Below are positions 48,335 to 58,465 of a stretch of 64,000 nucleotides of DNA, in pieces (positions within the stretch are counted from its first letter, which is position 1; every line of letters begins with the position of its first letter). Position numbers and translations under genes: made by a program. The DNA is from Mesodorylaimus sp. YZB2_4 (Eukaryota; Nematoda; Enoplea; Dorylaimida; Dorylaimidae), in assembly GCA_030248295.1 (NCBI GenBank), contig JASANH010000783.1, positions 16,783 through 80,782 on the forward strand. The letters are read 5' to 3'. The notes beneath the pieces are model-generated. The model was not told the DNA's origin, searched no databases, and was given only the letters and a program-made list of their open reading frames with translations.

Positions 48335-48500
48335 CCTCGTCGCCTGGTGGGTTAGGCGTCTGCCTCTCACGCCAGGTGCGCAGTTACGGGCGAGTGTTCG
48401 ACTCGCGGGCCGGTAAATCATTTCGTGTAAAATGTGTCCCTTCACCCTCGAGTGCGCATAAGCGTTTGGAGATGTGGTAAAACATGAACATGATAGTGTG
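48335..48500 (+). repeat. tRNA-derived SINE, family B, copy 3
   Basis: GGTGGGTTAGGCGTCTGCC is a good A-box region. CGAGTGTTCGACTCGCGG (about 48391) is a B box, followed by 'CCCTCGAGTGCGC'. The organisation is the same as at 27018. Confidence 0.7.
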
Positions 48501-48984
48501 GTGTCCTGTTGATTAGAAAAGTTTTAGTATTGCATATTAAAAACCCCCGCAAGACCCCTGCCCTTATTCTGTTGTCATTTCCAGTGATTGCGCTGTCTTT
48601 GATGACTTGCAGAAACATTAGGCACTAATAGGTTTGAAATGTGGTGATTTTACAGTGCCCTACTGCACATTTCTAATGATCATCTTGTATCTCTTTTACT
48701 TTTCCCGTCATAATCTGCATGCGAGCCAGCTTTTGAGAAGACTACCCCACTTCTGCTGACAGCCGTTTGCAGGCAGTATCTGTTGCATGGTATGTCGCTC
48801 AACATGGAACATGTGTTCGTAATTCAGAGCAGAGATTGTACTGAACCAGCATGGATATTCTTTCTTGTCTTGGGCCTTGGATATTGGGCTAGGCTGCCCC
48901 AAGGTCTAGGCCCAAATGCTTTAGCAGGTATGTGATGATACCGGTACTCTCCTAGTTTTTAACATTCGAAGGCTTATGACTGCA

Positions 48985-49320
48985 ACAGAAGTCGGTGGGA
49001 CAACAACTCCGAGTTGAGCAGGCAAGTCGCGCCTATACCTGCGGCTGGAACATCAACCCGACGGGTTAGAGTCTCCCAGCCAGGAGAGATCAATAATTCT
49101 CTCCCTTTCGCCATGCCCTATGTATTGAGGTTACATGATGTAATCCTCATTCCGGGTAGGTTCCTGGCGAGTGGGATAGAGTAATCGATACTCTCCCGCG
49201 GCTGGGGGACGTTGGGAGACGTCAACCTCTCGGGTTGATGTTTCAGCCGTAGGCATAGTCGCAAGACTTGCTAGTCGGAGGATTTGTCCCGCCCACCACC
49301 TCCCTCCTACGCCTACCAGG
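48985..49320. repeat. Foldback repeat (family F), second copy
   Basis: The left arm, about 48989-49110 (GTGGGACAACAACTCCGAG... GGCAAGTCGCG... CCAGCCAGGAGAG), and right arm, about 49185-49310 (CTCTCCCGCGGCTGGGGG... AGTCGCAAGACTTG... GGATTTGTCCCGCCCACC), are inverted copies about 120 bp long. Both contain the near-palindromic core seen at 17990 and 58209. Confidence 0.7.
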
Positions 49321-49474
49321 GCTGGTTGCAATGACCCCAGCTCTCCCCATGATGATGCAGCCAACAATTTGCTTCCTATCTGAAAAAAGCACAAGAACAT
49401 GCGCTTTACTGTGGAGTTTGAACATTATTCTTTTGAGGTCCCATAATGCGATTAAAAAAAGGACGCTGACGCCC

Positions 49475-49645
49475 CCGCCTCGGTGGTGCAGCTGTGCAAG
49501 GCGTCCGTCACAGTTTGCTTGGCAAAGCTGGAAGCCGGCCGGCCCTGAGTTCAACTCTGACCGTCTGAGAACGCGGTGAACTTCTCTCTGCTCCTTGCAC
49601 GCCTGATGGTGGGTTACTCACCCTTCATATCTCCGGGGTCGATAA
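49475..49645 (+). repeat. tRNA-like SINE (third type)
   Basis: GCCTCGGTGGTGCAGCTGTGC (A-box side, like family A) and CTGAGTTCAACTCTGACC (B-box-like) are followed by 'TCCTTGCACGCCTGATGGTGGGTTACTCACC', which is recognisably the family A body start. A diverged family A subfamily is likely. Confidence 0.6.
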
Positions 49646-50149
49646 ACGTGATTAAGTTCATCGTGGCCAAGAACGGTTATCCTATCCTCACACCCACAAA
49701 TATTCTTATCTTTAGCGTGCGTTCGCACAAATGACCTGTCGTGCATACCCGTGCACGAACTTTGGTGAAATGCTTCAATTCACTTACTGATATGGCTGCC
49801 TGCATTCTCTGGCGCTATAGTGCGTTTTGTGGTATAGCACCAATGCATGTCTCGCCAAAGCACCTTCTAATATTTACATATGATACGCGATTTTCATTTC
49901 CCCCCAGTTAGGCGTATTTATAAGTAACAAAAGTTACTTTCCATTCATAAAATACGCGCATTTCCCACAATAATATACCCCCTACTTATTCTCCCTTTTG
50001 TTATTTTTCAAAAATTCCTTTTTAAAAAAATAAAAATCTTTCTCTTTTTTTTCCCCCCTTTTAACTTTTTTTTTTTATTATATATTTCATTAATTATAAA
50101 TTACTATGGTTTTTCTGGAGGCAAAAAAGCTAAGGCGGTGGCCAAGTAC

Positions 50150-50290
50150 CAAGATACGAATGACAAGACTTGGTCAGCGATTTTGGTGAGTGCTGGGGTT
50201 TGAAGTCCGAGCGTATGATGTCTCTGACACACTCACGATCAGTGCATCTTTGTTCAACTCGGTAGAAAGAAAAGTAAAAGTACACCGGCA
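50150..50290 (+). pseudogene. DEG/ENaC channel 3'-end relic
   Basis: This aligns with the last coding part of the intact DEG/ENaC gene 2.3 kb downstream. 'TTGGTCAGCGATTTTGG' is identical, and 'ATGATGTC' and 'TGCATCTTTG' are shared in order with similar spacing. The tryptophan codon of the intact YEWHDLVSDFGG stretch is TGA here, and the selectivity-filter helix is frameshifted and unrecognisable. It is a decayed paralogue left by tandem duplication. Confidence 0.65.
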
Positions 50291-51271
50291 ATAAAAGATT
50301 TATTATGCATCGATCAGACTGAGATCTCTCGAATGATGAAAAAACTTCAGAACAAGCGTCATGGCGCGCGTTGATTATATGATGAGTATAGAAAAGCTGA
50401 TCCGGGCCCCTCCCCTGTGATGCTGCATGGCCTTAAGCGCGCGCATAATTCAGAGCAGCAGTAATTGTAAATCTCACAATCAGTTGCATTCACTCTCACA
50501 AAGACTGTTCATAGTCTTTCCCCCCAAGATGACATCAGTGCAATGCAACGGGTAAGGTGAGTGGAAAGTCAGCCAGTGTTCTATCATGCAGAACCTTCCA
50601 GTGTCACTCCTATTCCTGGCGGCTAAATTTATTTCTTGGTCTGTGAGGACTTATATTTAATGCTCTTATAGACACTAGACTTTTACGATTTGAAAGGCCC
50701 TGGGGCCGATTTGAGGTTACAAGTGAGGTTAGGGCTATACAACTTCAACTGGCCCTGACCATGGGCTATGTAGCTGAAGGGCCTTTAATCGCAAGTAACT
50801 GTAAGGTGCTCAAAAGTGCATGAATACATAACATGCATGTCTTTCAGCCGGAGCTGTGAACGCCGAAATTTTTTGAGTTATGGGTGGATGAACACGATAA
50901 TTGCTCTGACATTATATACTGTGACGTTGAGGATCACCACGAGTGAGCCCAACAGATGCAAGTTTAACAGTAACCGTCTGGTGAAAATGTTTGGCGATCC
51001 TAAAGCCATAGACTCATTCGCATTTAAATCGAATTTTACTCATTTAGAAAATGGAGTAATAAGATAACAGATCTCATTTTACCATAACTTCCAAAAGCGC
51101 ATGAAGTTTACTTTTTCACGCCACAGAGAAAGCATTACCTGAAATTAAACAACCTGTCTTTTACTTGGGATATGCACAGACTTATAATTAGTTTGTGTGT
51201 CCATAAAAGTCACCTAAAGCGGGCGTGACTGTATTCTGAACTTTCTTCTTTTTCTGGTGTCCCGTCCAGCC
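50291..51271. other. Region between DEG/ENaC relic and intact gene
   Basis: A 59-codon frame (50888-51067) opens with a signal-like MNTIIALTLYTVTLRI, but has no family match and is not called. The DEG/ENaC 5' UTR and promoter should be here. A pyrimidine-rich acceptor ends at 51269. Confidence 0.4.
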
Positions 51272-52651
51272 ATGTCTGTTCAAAACCGTTGCGCTAACTT
51301 CGCTGAGCAGACTACTTTTCATGGATTTCGAGAGCTAAATGACTCGAAAACATGGTGGCAAAAGTGCTTATGGACCATCATCATCCTAACTTGCATCGCT
51401 ATGCTCCTTGTTTTCATTGAGATAAAGACAAGCCAGTATTTGGATAGCTCTACTACCACCAGAATCGGTCCGCTCGTCACAAACGAGTCACGTCTTTTCC
51501 CGCCAGTTTTTATTGAGATTCCAAAATGGGCCTGGATCAATGCGTCGAAATTAAAAGAGTTTGAAATTACCCCGGAAGAAATGGCCGTAGCGAAAGGCTA
51601 TTTAGTTCCAAATATGATCTACAATTCTAGCATACCTGTTTCAGATGTCAAGAGAAGTCTGAGAGAAAAGATGCGAAAAACTAACGCAACTGAGATTTCT
51701 CACTTTTTTCGATTGATCACGTCTGATACATTCGATAACAATATTGGGAAAAATCGTGTGTTCGACTTTAACCATTGTTTCAATAGCGCTTACTACCAAA
51801 TCGACACCAGCGCAGCGTTCCCGGTAACTTATTCTCAAATGTGGACACTCAACGTCACCTTCGATTTCCTAGCTTACTATGAAAATATTCAAAAGCTTAG
51901 AGCATTCCTCGACGGGGGCAGTGGGACGAATGAGGCGCGCATCGTTCGATATCGACCAATTCTCTGGAACCTGGACAACTTCATGACCATTCTAGTGGAA
52001 CCAGACCATTCATACCTAATTGTCACGAGAAGCGACATTTACAGACCCCTGCAGAAAAGTTGCACGAACGAACATCCAGTTGGTGAATACTATTTACCCT
52101 CATCTTGCAATCTAGATTGTGAATTGAAAGCAAATGCCAGCGTCAATGCGCTGGGATGCGTTTCAATCGGACAAGACCTAGGTTACGCGGTAGATGTAAC
52201 CATTAGTAGAAGTTTCAAGAGTGGGAATCTCTCCTTGTGCCATTTGGGTGTACAAAATGCTGCCATAAACAACACTGAGGGAGCGGAGGTGCCAATTATC
52301 AGAAAATTAAGTAATGAAGAGATGAATGAAAGAGAAAGAGTAAAAGCAGCCTGTCAGAAAACCTGCCTGCCAAGGTGCGAGCGATGGGTAACATCTTGGA
52401 GTTCGTCGAGCCATTACGATGAAGACCTTGAACCAGGAAGCAGTAGGATAAGCTTCATCTTTCCTGCAGCCGAAACACTGATGATTATTGAAGAGCTGCC
52501 GCGATATGAATGGCACGATTTGGTCAGCGATTTTGGCGGATTATTGGGGCTTTGGTTAGGCGCCAGCATGATGTCATTGTTTCAGTCTCTGCATCTTTGC
52601 TTGAAAGCTGGAGAGAAAAAAGGTAAAGCTCTAGGTGCCCATGTGCGGTAA
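51272..52651 (+). CDS. DEG/ENaC (ASIC-type superfamily) sodium channel subunit
   Basis: Trimeric amiloride-sensitive-type cation channel subunit of the plasma membrane. The coding sequence is uninterrupted, 459 residues. The cytosolic N-terminus contains FAEQTTFHGFREL, with the gating His-Gly motif. TM1 is about 36-57 (LWTIIILTCIAMLLVFIEI). The extracellular domain (about 58-405) has N-glycosylation sequons and late cysteine pairs (SSCNLDCEL, CQKTCLPRCERW). TM2 follows YEWHDLVSDFGGLLGLWLG, with the Gly-Ala-Ser filter in LGASMMSLFQSLHLC. It is shorter than nematode degenerins (often 600-800), lacking finger/CRD insertions. Gating cue unknown (acid, peptide or mechanical). An acceptor (CCGTCCAG) lies 2 nt before the ATG, and AATAAA is at 52690. 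Confidence 0.9.
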   Translation: MSVQNRCANFAEQTTFHGFRELNDSKTWWQKCLWTIIILTCIAMLLVFIEIKTSQYLDSSTTTRIGPLVTNESRLFPPVFIEIPKWAWINASKLKEFEITPEEMAVAKGYLVPNMIYNSSIPVSDVKRSLREKMRKTNATEISHFFRLITSDTFDNNIGKNRVFDFNHCFNSAYYQIDTSAAFPVTYSQMWTLNVTFDFLAYYENIQKLRAFLDGGSGTNEARIVRYRPILWNLDNFMTILVEPDHSYLIVTRSDIYRPLQKSCTNEHPVGEYYLPSSCNLDCELKANASVNALGCVSIGQDLGYAVDVTISRSFKSGNLSLCHLGVQNAAINNTEGAEVPIIRKLSNEEMNERERVKAACQKTCLPRCERWVTSWSSSSHYDEDLEPGSSRISFIFPAAETLMIIEELPRYEWHDLVSDFGGLLGLWLGASMMSLFQSLHLCLKAGEKKGKALGAHVR

Positions 52652-52689
52652 ATGAGCATATGGTATAATCATGTGATGCAAAATGCCCA

Positions 52690-52695
52690 AATAAA
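52690..52695 (+). terminator. AATAAA polyadenylation signal of the DEG/ENaC gene
   Basis: AATAAA lies 39 nt after the TAA stop. Confidence 0.6.
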
Positions 52696-53389
52696 GTAGC
52701 TGCAAACTTGACTGTGAGAACCTGGCTTGATAATGCGCAGGTTTTCTTAATTTATGAAGAGGATATATGCTAACCGCCTTTCTGACTTGCAATGAATACT
52801 TGAAGGGTAAGCGACCTGCAAGACGGTACGATATCATGCCATTCCATCTTGTGAGTGTTGGCAGCGCAGAAATATAAGCAATGATGATCACCTCGATGAA
52901 AGCTCATCTCACAAATGTGACAAGCTGCAGTGCAGTGCGGCAGGCCTGAAAAGGCGTTTTCTCCTGATGTCTTGATCCACACTTAATATATATTACTTAT
53001 GTTACAATATTTCATTTCATTAAAAGCGCCCAGCAGGATCAAATGATATCATTTGACTACGAACAAAAAATAAACATTGTCAGTTCACACAATTTATTCC
53101 TCTCGTTTTTAACATGGGGTACTCGTACCCTCCTTTTTGGTGCTATGCCAAGAAGTACACTGTTGTCACTTGGTGGCAACGGCTATCACTGGTCAACTGT
53201 GAATACTGATCAGCAAAGTCCTGTTTGAAAGGTTTTATGAAAATAATGAACGAATTATTACGGTATCTGCTTGGGAAATCAGCTGGGTTGAAAATTACAG
53301 CAGGACTCTGTTTGCAAGAGATAATACAGGAGCCCGTTGTTTTTTATTTTAATTTTTGTGGGTTGGGCCCCGCGCCGCCTTATTCCCTC

Positions 53390-53955
53390 CCACGGGACTC
53401 CCAACCAGTTTTGCCTACAGCCGACCAGCAGTCATGATGCGATAAGCGAGACCATGAGGTGACCAGCTCTCCAAGCAGCTTCCCTCTGCGTGCCTTTACC
53501 AGGAGTACCTCCCTGCGAGGGCATCCTGGACTGCACACCGGCTTCCTTGGACGATGGTGGGTGGGCTGTGAACCCTGTCGGTGTTCGACAGCCGACTGTC
53601 TATTCGTTTGGCTTCCGTCTCTCCACTCATAGCACCTCGGCGGTACCGGGTGAGTCACCCACTGGCGAGCAAGGTCAGCGAGGGTTTATTGTTCGCAAGC
53701 CGATCTTTATCACCGGGAATTGAACGCCATGGCCTCAAATGCTATGCGTCCGTTCTCATCGTCAGTGTGTCCCTTGGCTTCGAGCCGTGCCTCCGGTTGA
53801 CTGTTTTCGAGGTTCAGGACATCAAGCTCCTTGCATAAAGGGGAAGAAGTCAACTTGTGAAGACAGCTGTTTGGCATCTACTGTAGCCCAGCCACTTGCT
53901 CCCAACAATACGGATCGAGACGAAAGCCGAACCGCTGCACCACCGCGGCCGCTTA
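53390..53955 (-). repeat. tRNA-derived SINE, family A, copy 5 (reverse, interrupted)
   Basis: On the minus strand the 3' end and body occupy about 53395-53700 ('GACTGCTGGTCGGC', 'GAGAGCTGGTCACC', 'CCGAGGTGCTATGAGTGGAGAGACGG', 'CTCGCTGACC') and a damaged B box lies at about 53712-53724. The A-box-side head (GCGGCCGCGGTGGTGCAGCGG on the minus strand) lies only at about 53933-53953, roughly 200 bp away instead of about 45 bp. Confidence 0.65.
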
Positions 53956-54219
53956 TAGGAGCTTGTTGCATGCATGGCATCTATTGGTCATTGCATAAAT
54001 TACTTCAAGGCGTATGTAACTTCCGCATACACCCTGTTCGCATTTCGTCAGACAGTGCCCTCAATCGGGACCCCTCGTGCCCTAGATGCCAAACAACTGT
54101 CCTGACAAGTTGACTTCTTCCCCTTTATGTCCTGAACCTTGAAAACAATCAGTCGGAGGCATCCTCGAAACCAAGGGACACACTGAATATGGACGCATAG
54201 CATATGAGGCCATGGCGTT
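53723..54219. repeat. Inverted repeat, 140-160 bp arms, 200-bp centre
   Basis: The left arm 53723-53880 and right arm 54083-54219 are inverted copies. Matching blocks include AACGCCATGGCCTCA, GCTATGCGTCC, CAGTGTGTCCCTTGG, GGTTCAGGACAT, AAAGGGGAAGAAGTCAACTT and TGTTTGGCATCTA, with about 20 nt missing from the right arm. There is no coding capacity. The left arm sits within SINE family A copy 5. Confidence 0.8.
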
Positions 54220-54488
54220 AATCATTCATGCATTGACGAACCAAAGCTAAAACGTGTTCCTTCCTGACGAACTACAAGAAAGGCCTCATGCGCGACCGGA
54301 TTTGCTGACCTTTTTGTTCCGCTATTACCAGAGATCACCTAAACCCAGACCTCGTGAATGTTCTGTACTATCTTAGCTCGTTGAGGAGCGGTAAATCCAT
54401 TTTTCTCCTAGAAGACACCGACCATGAAAATAGTAAGTGTAGTTTCAAATGTCAAATCTGCCCAAATCCCAAATCAAGCACTCTTCAG

Positions 54489-56565
54489 GTAGTCACAAAT
54501 AACATAAGCGTGTCAGCAGTTCCTGAGAATGGATCCTCCGAAATCACTGAGCCATACCAAACTCATCACGTCGACGAACTTATTGTGACCTCGGTCAACT
54601 CGTCGCCAACACCGAGCCCAAGGGTTGACGGGTCCTCCTATCGCGTATCAGTCACCCATCGACGACATCTTAGCCGAGAAGAGATATGGGTAAATCGGGT
54701 CAGCACCCGGAAACATGTCCAGGGAAAAGAAATGGTCACTGGCGGCACTCTTTTCGTCCAACGGTCTGCCCCATTTCAAGGACGACGCAATAACAACTTG
54801 AGCGAACGGAAGCTTATGAGGAAGCTGATGCGGTTCAGAATAAAAAGCACCGATTTCGGCCTACTGATGGCCATCATCGGAATCCTATTGACCATAATCG
54901 AAGCTGAATTGTGTGCTGGTTATCTCATTACCAAAGTAAGAAAATAGTGACCTATTCCTGAACCTTGTACAGTCTGCTTTCAGAGTAGTTCAGCTTCGAT
55001 CATGCTTCGTTCTGGGATTATGTTGAGCACGATCTCTCTGTTGGCCTCAGTCGCTTATTATCACTATGCTGACATCAAAGTGGGTGTAACTGGCACTAGA
55101 CCACGCAATTTACACAAAAATGTGCCCTGACCCAGTGCAGAGGTATCTATGCACGCATTTTCCATTCTAGATCTCTCTTCTAAATAGTCCAGTCAGAATT
55201 TGGTGGATGATAATCGAACGCCAACGTGTAATTCAGATGGTAGCGGAACTACTAATTTGTGCCATAGCCCCCTTGCCATGTAAGGTACCTTTCAGTATGT
55301 CTATGAGCTGTTCGAATTCTTTGACGGCCAGAATCGACTGTTTAAGATCAGTCGCGGGGTCCCCCAAGCAAGCTAATGCAGTGCTTTTTCAGTCAACTGG
55401 ACGATCACTTGGCGTTTATTGGACAACGATTATTTTCGAGGTCCATTGGCCATAGTGCCTATGGACGCGATACTGTCATTGCCCATATTTTTTCGCACTT
55501 ATTTACTATGCCGCTTTGTCGTGCTGCATGATTATAGATTTCAGCACATCGCAGTCAGGACGATTGCATCCATGAACAATGTGACTGTCAACTTTTCGTT
55601 CATTTTGAAGACTTTCGTTTGCAACCACCCAGTCTCACTGCTGGTCGCATTCACAGTGGTCTATATTCTGGCCACGTCGTGGATGTATTTGCAATGCGAA
55701 AGGTATGGTGCCCAGCCATAATGTCCCCAAAAATCCCCCTCGTTGTGCCAGCGCAGCGCTGCTTTAAAGCACTGTTCTTGACTGTGTTACAGAAACCCAT
55801 ATATTAATGGCACTTATACTGACGCCGTCAGCACCACGCACACTGGATATGATAACGCCCTTTGGTGTGTGATCGTGGCTTTCCTGGCTGTAGGATATGG
55901 AGAGATTGTTCCGAACTCGTTCTGCGCTCGAGCGGTGATCATTAGTGCAGGGGTTGTGGTAAGTGCCACTCCATCCTTCAGGTCTACTGCCTGTACTGTG
56001 TCTCGGTCGTAGGGCACAATTGTCACCTCTTGCATGATTGCGATGGTCGACAGAAGTATGCAGCTACACAGCAAAGAGAAAAATGTGGCTACCTTCATTA
56101 ACGAATCTAGGATGGATAAAAGAGTGAGGTCCATTGGCCTCAGGGTAGAGCTGACAACTAATGGAGTTCTTTATTTTCAGAGGAAAGACGTCGCCGCCGC
56201 CCTTCTCCAGCACGCCTGGTTTGTTCATCGCTACAGTAGGCTGAACGGCCAGCTGAAACGTGACCCTCGGCTTTTGTATCATCAAAGGCGTTTCTTATCC
56301 TCCTTAGACGAGTGAGCCAATTTTACAATAAGCTCATTTCTGCTTGGTCAATGTGTCACCAACAGTTTCTTTCAGATTCAGAAGACTGAAATGGGTCCAG
56401 ACGAAACTAAATTTCGAACATCACGCTTTATACGAATTAACCGAATTGCAGACGGAAATGCGCTACACTTTGAAGAGGATGCAAGATAACCTAAATGATA
56501 TCGTTCTACGTCTGAATGCGCTGTCAGTCGATGTCCAACAGTTAAAAGCAGCGGAGTATGCTTAG
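54489..56565 (+). CDS. KCNN: Small-conductance Ca2+-activated K+ channel (SK, KCNN family); 5' end unresolved
   Basis: Calmodulin-gated K+ channel that shapes after-hyperpolarisation. Exons: 54489-54935, 54984-55083, 55193-55279, 55393-55702, 55793-55958, 56013-56123, 56181-56311, 56376-56565; all phases fit. S1 is in FGLLMAIIGILLTIIEAELC, S2 in IMLRSGIMLSTISLLASVAYY, S3 in VIQMVAELLICAIAPLP, S4 in AILSLPIFFRTYLLCRFVVL, S5 in VSLLVAFTVVYILATSWM. The pore is LAVGYGEIVPNSFC (GYG filter, Glu where SK usually has Asp). S6 follows (GTIVTSCMIAMV). The calmodulin-binding domain is DVAAALLQHAWFVHRYSRL to RRFLSSLDEFRRLKWVQ, then a C-terminal coiled coil. The frame is open upstream to 54354 without an ATG. 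The first in-frame ATG is 54732; a 5' exon probably splices to the TTCAG at 54488. Confidence 0.9.
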
Positions 56566-56932
56566 CTCTTTGGTTGAGCCATGTACTCTTGCAATGTGAA
56601 GCATCACGGCGATAGCTGTTCTTAGAACATCGAAGCTATACGAGTCCGTTATTTCAACAACATAATAAAAGACCAGTTGAGGAAATTCTGTGTATTGATT
56701 GCAGCTTCGTGCCAGGGTGCGCCCAAGCTTTGCTTGTTGCCATGGAAGCATGGCTAGCTTCACCTAAACATTTCTCTCCGATAAGCGAGATCATCAAAAA
56801 TTACCTCCGCAGATGTCCTATCAACTTCGGGTTGCTATCGTTACGAGTGCTCGGGCTCTGGCTGATTGTGAGTCTAGTAGTCTCGGCTAGCCACCGAGAC
56901 TGCTTGCTCTAGTCACTTACAGAGGATAGAGG

Positions 56933-57895
56933 ATGGAAACTGATCATGAATTGAAGGGCCAGGCTATCAGCTACCCTGTCTGGCCTCCAAGAAGTGAAAT
57001 GAGGAATCCAGATATGATGAATTCTATGCCACCACCACCGCCCTATCCCACCGTTGTCGGCAATCTGTACCCAACATTGCCTCCTCAAACTCCGATTTAT
57101 ACCCAGCCTCCGATGGATGGCCAACCGATGCTACTGCCCATGGCCCGGCCAATGATGAATGTGATCCCATTGGTTCCGCCCGAGGCCAAGTCCACATTTC
57201 GATATGGCAGGATGATGACGCAAATTGCCAGATTCATGCTTGCTCCGGCAATTCTCATTTTTGGAGCGGGAATCGCCGTTACTGCTCTGTCTGCTCATTA
57301 TCATCACCTGGCTGGCCTGTGCTCTCGGCCAAGTACCGGAATTTGGATCGGAGGCCTGGCCATTCTATCGGCCATATCGGGCATCAAAGCGGGTCGCAGA
57401 GTATCATTTGAAAATACCCGCAGAACCACAATTTCCTTCTTCGTATTGGTCATCGTCATGGCCATTTGCGATGGGTCTTTGATCCTTCTGAGCGCTCAGT
57501 GCGCCATGAGAGCATCGCACGAATTGAGAATCATGAACGCGTTGGCTCATCAGGATATGTTCATCTCATTCGGGCACGGCGCAAAAATTTTGATAGCACT
57601 GGCCGTACTGGAGGGCGCGATCGCAGTAGCTGCGTTAATACACAGTAATGGGTTTTCTAGACGTATGTTTCTGCCCTCAAACTGCCCTTGATGTTTAGTG
57701 ATAGCATCAATCGTCGCCAGCTCGTTGATCTGCGGGCTGTGGTGCAACAACAACACATCACCAGTCACGGTCATATACATACATCCCGAAACAATGTCCA
57801 GCGCGCGCAGACTGGCCGCAATGTCGCAATGCCAACAGGAACAGGTACCAGCCTTTTCGCTCCAACTAATGTCTCAACCATCGCTGTCTTTGTAG
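56933..57895 (+). CDS. Four-transmembrane protein with proline-rich N-terminus
   Basis: Not firmly recognised; the topology recalls MS4A/tetraspan-like proteins. Exon 1 is 56933-57662 and exon 2 is 57699-57895, joined in frame across a 36-nt intron (GTATGT...TTTAG). The N-terminal about 85 residues are Pro/Tyr/Met-rich (MPPPPPYPTVVGNLYPTLPP), with PPPY-type motifs that could bind WW domains. Helices: 1 FMLAPAILIFGAGIAVTAL, 2 GIWIGGLAILSAISGI, 3 ISFFVLVIVMAICDGSLILL, 4 AKILIALAVLEGAIAVAALI or the IASIVASSLICGLW in exon 2; a dibasic KAGRR follows helix 2. The stop depends on whether a GTACCA near 57844 is used as a donor. An acceptor CTTACAG ends 10 nt before the ATG. AATAAA at 58106. The 5' half has a decayed inverted copy at 61635-62336. 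Confidence 0.65.
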
Positions 57896-58465
57896 GTTTA
57901 TTATATGGCCGCACAATTAAGTCCGAGTGTGCCAAAGTATGAAAATGCAGCTTGAGGGCATCGCTTGCTCCGGCACCTATCAGGCAAGGGGTGATGGATC
58001 AAGTACTTACATTGTTTTTGGATCTTGGTACATCAAGTTTGGATATCATCATGCCACACTTTGGCATCAACTTGAATAATAATCTATGGTTGTGGTGATG
58101 TAATGAATAAAATGAAGACACGAGGCAAAGTGTAATGGGCGGAATAGCCCTACATCGGAGGAGATACCGCTGGAAGCGGATGGACTCAGGTTACCTAGTC
58201 GTAGGTGCCTGAGACATCAACCCGACGGGTTTCAGCCTCGCCTGGAGGAGCGTATCGAGCGGCCAACGAAGCAGCTGATACGCTGCATGTGGCGGCGTCA
58301 AGGCAACCAGATGCACTACCTTCTCCACAGGCCAAACACACCTACTACATAAGAGAAGATCTGCAATATACAGAAGAGATACATGCTGGCATAATTCCAT
58401 TTACTTACAAGAAAGCAGAAACTAGAATTTAGAACAAGTCAAAGTCAGCATAGATTTGAGGTCGT
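57896..58465. other. Intergenic, converging genes; family F fragment
   Basis: It contains the four-TM gene 3' UTR with AATAAA at 58106-58111, then a fragment of repeat family F at about 58190-58260 (GAGACATCAACCCGACGGG). No gene. Confidence 0.5.
58190..58260. repeat. Family F repeat fragment
   Basis: It has TCGTAGGTGCCTGAGACATC followed by AACCCGACGGGTTTCAGCC, matching the arm core at 17990, 49060 and 49215. Confidence 0.55.

Larger units (their letters stand above)
48204..50149. other. Repeat-dense intergenic region
   Basis: It contains a family B SINE (about 48335), a family F foldback element (48985-49320), another tRNA-like SINE head (about 49478) and an AT-rich stretch with long A and T runs (about 49900-50110). 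No gene supported. Confidence 0.5.
52696..54353. other. Intergenic region carrying a SINE with an inserted inverted repeat
   Basis: No gene seen. It holds the reverse-oriented family A SINE and the inverted repeat described separately. Confidence 0.5.

Noticed and set aside
50888-51067. Signal-peptide-like 59-codon frame
   Set aside because: No homology, no splice or poly(A) support, and close to the DEG/ENaC 5' UTR. Not strong enough to call.
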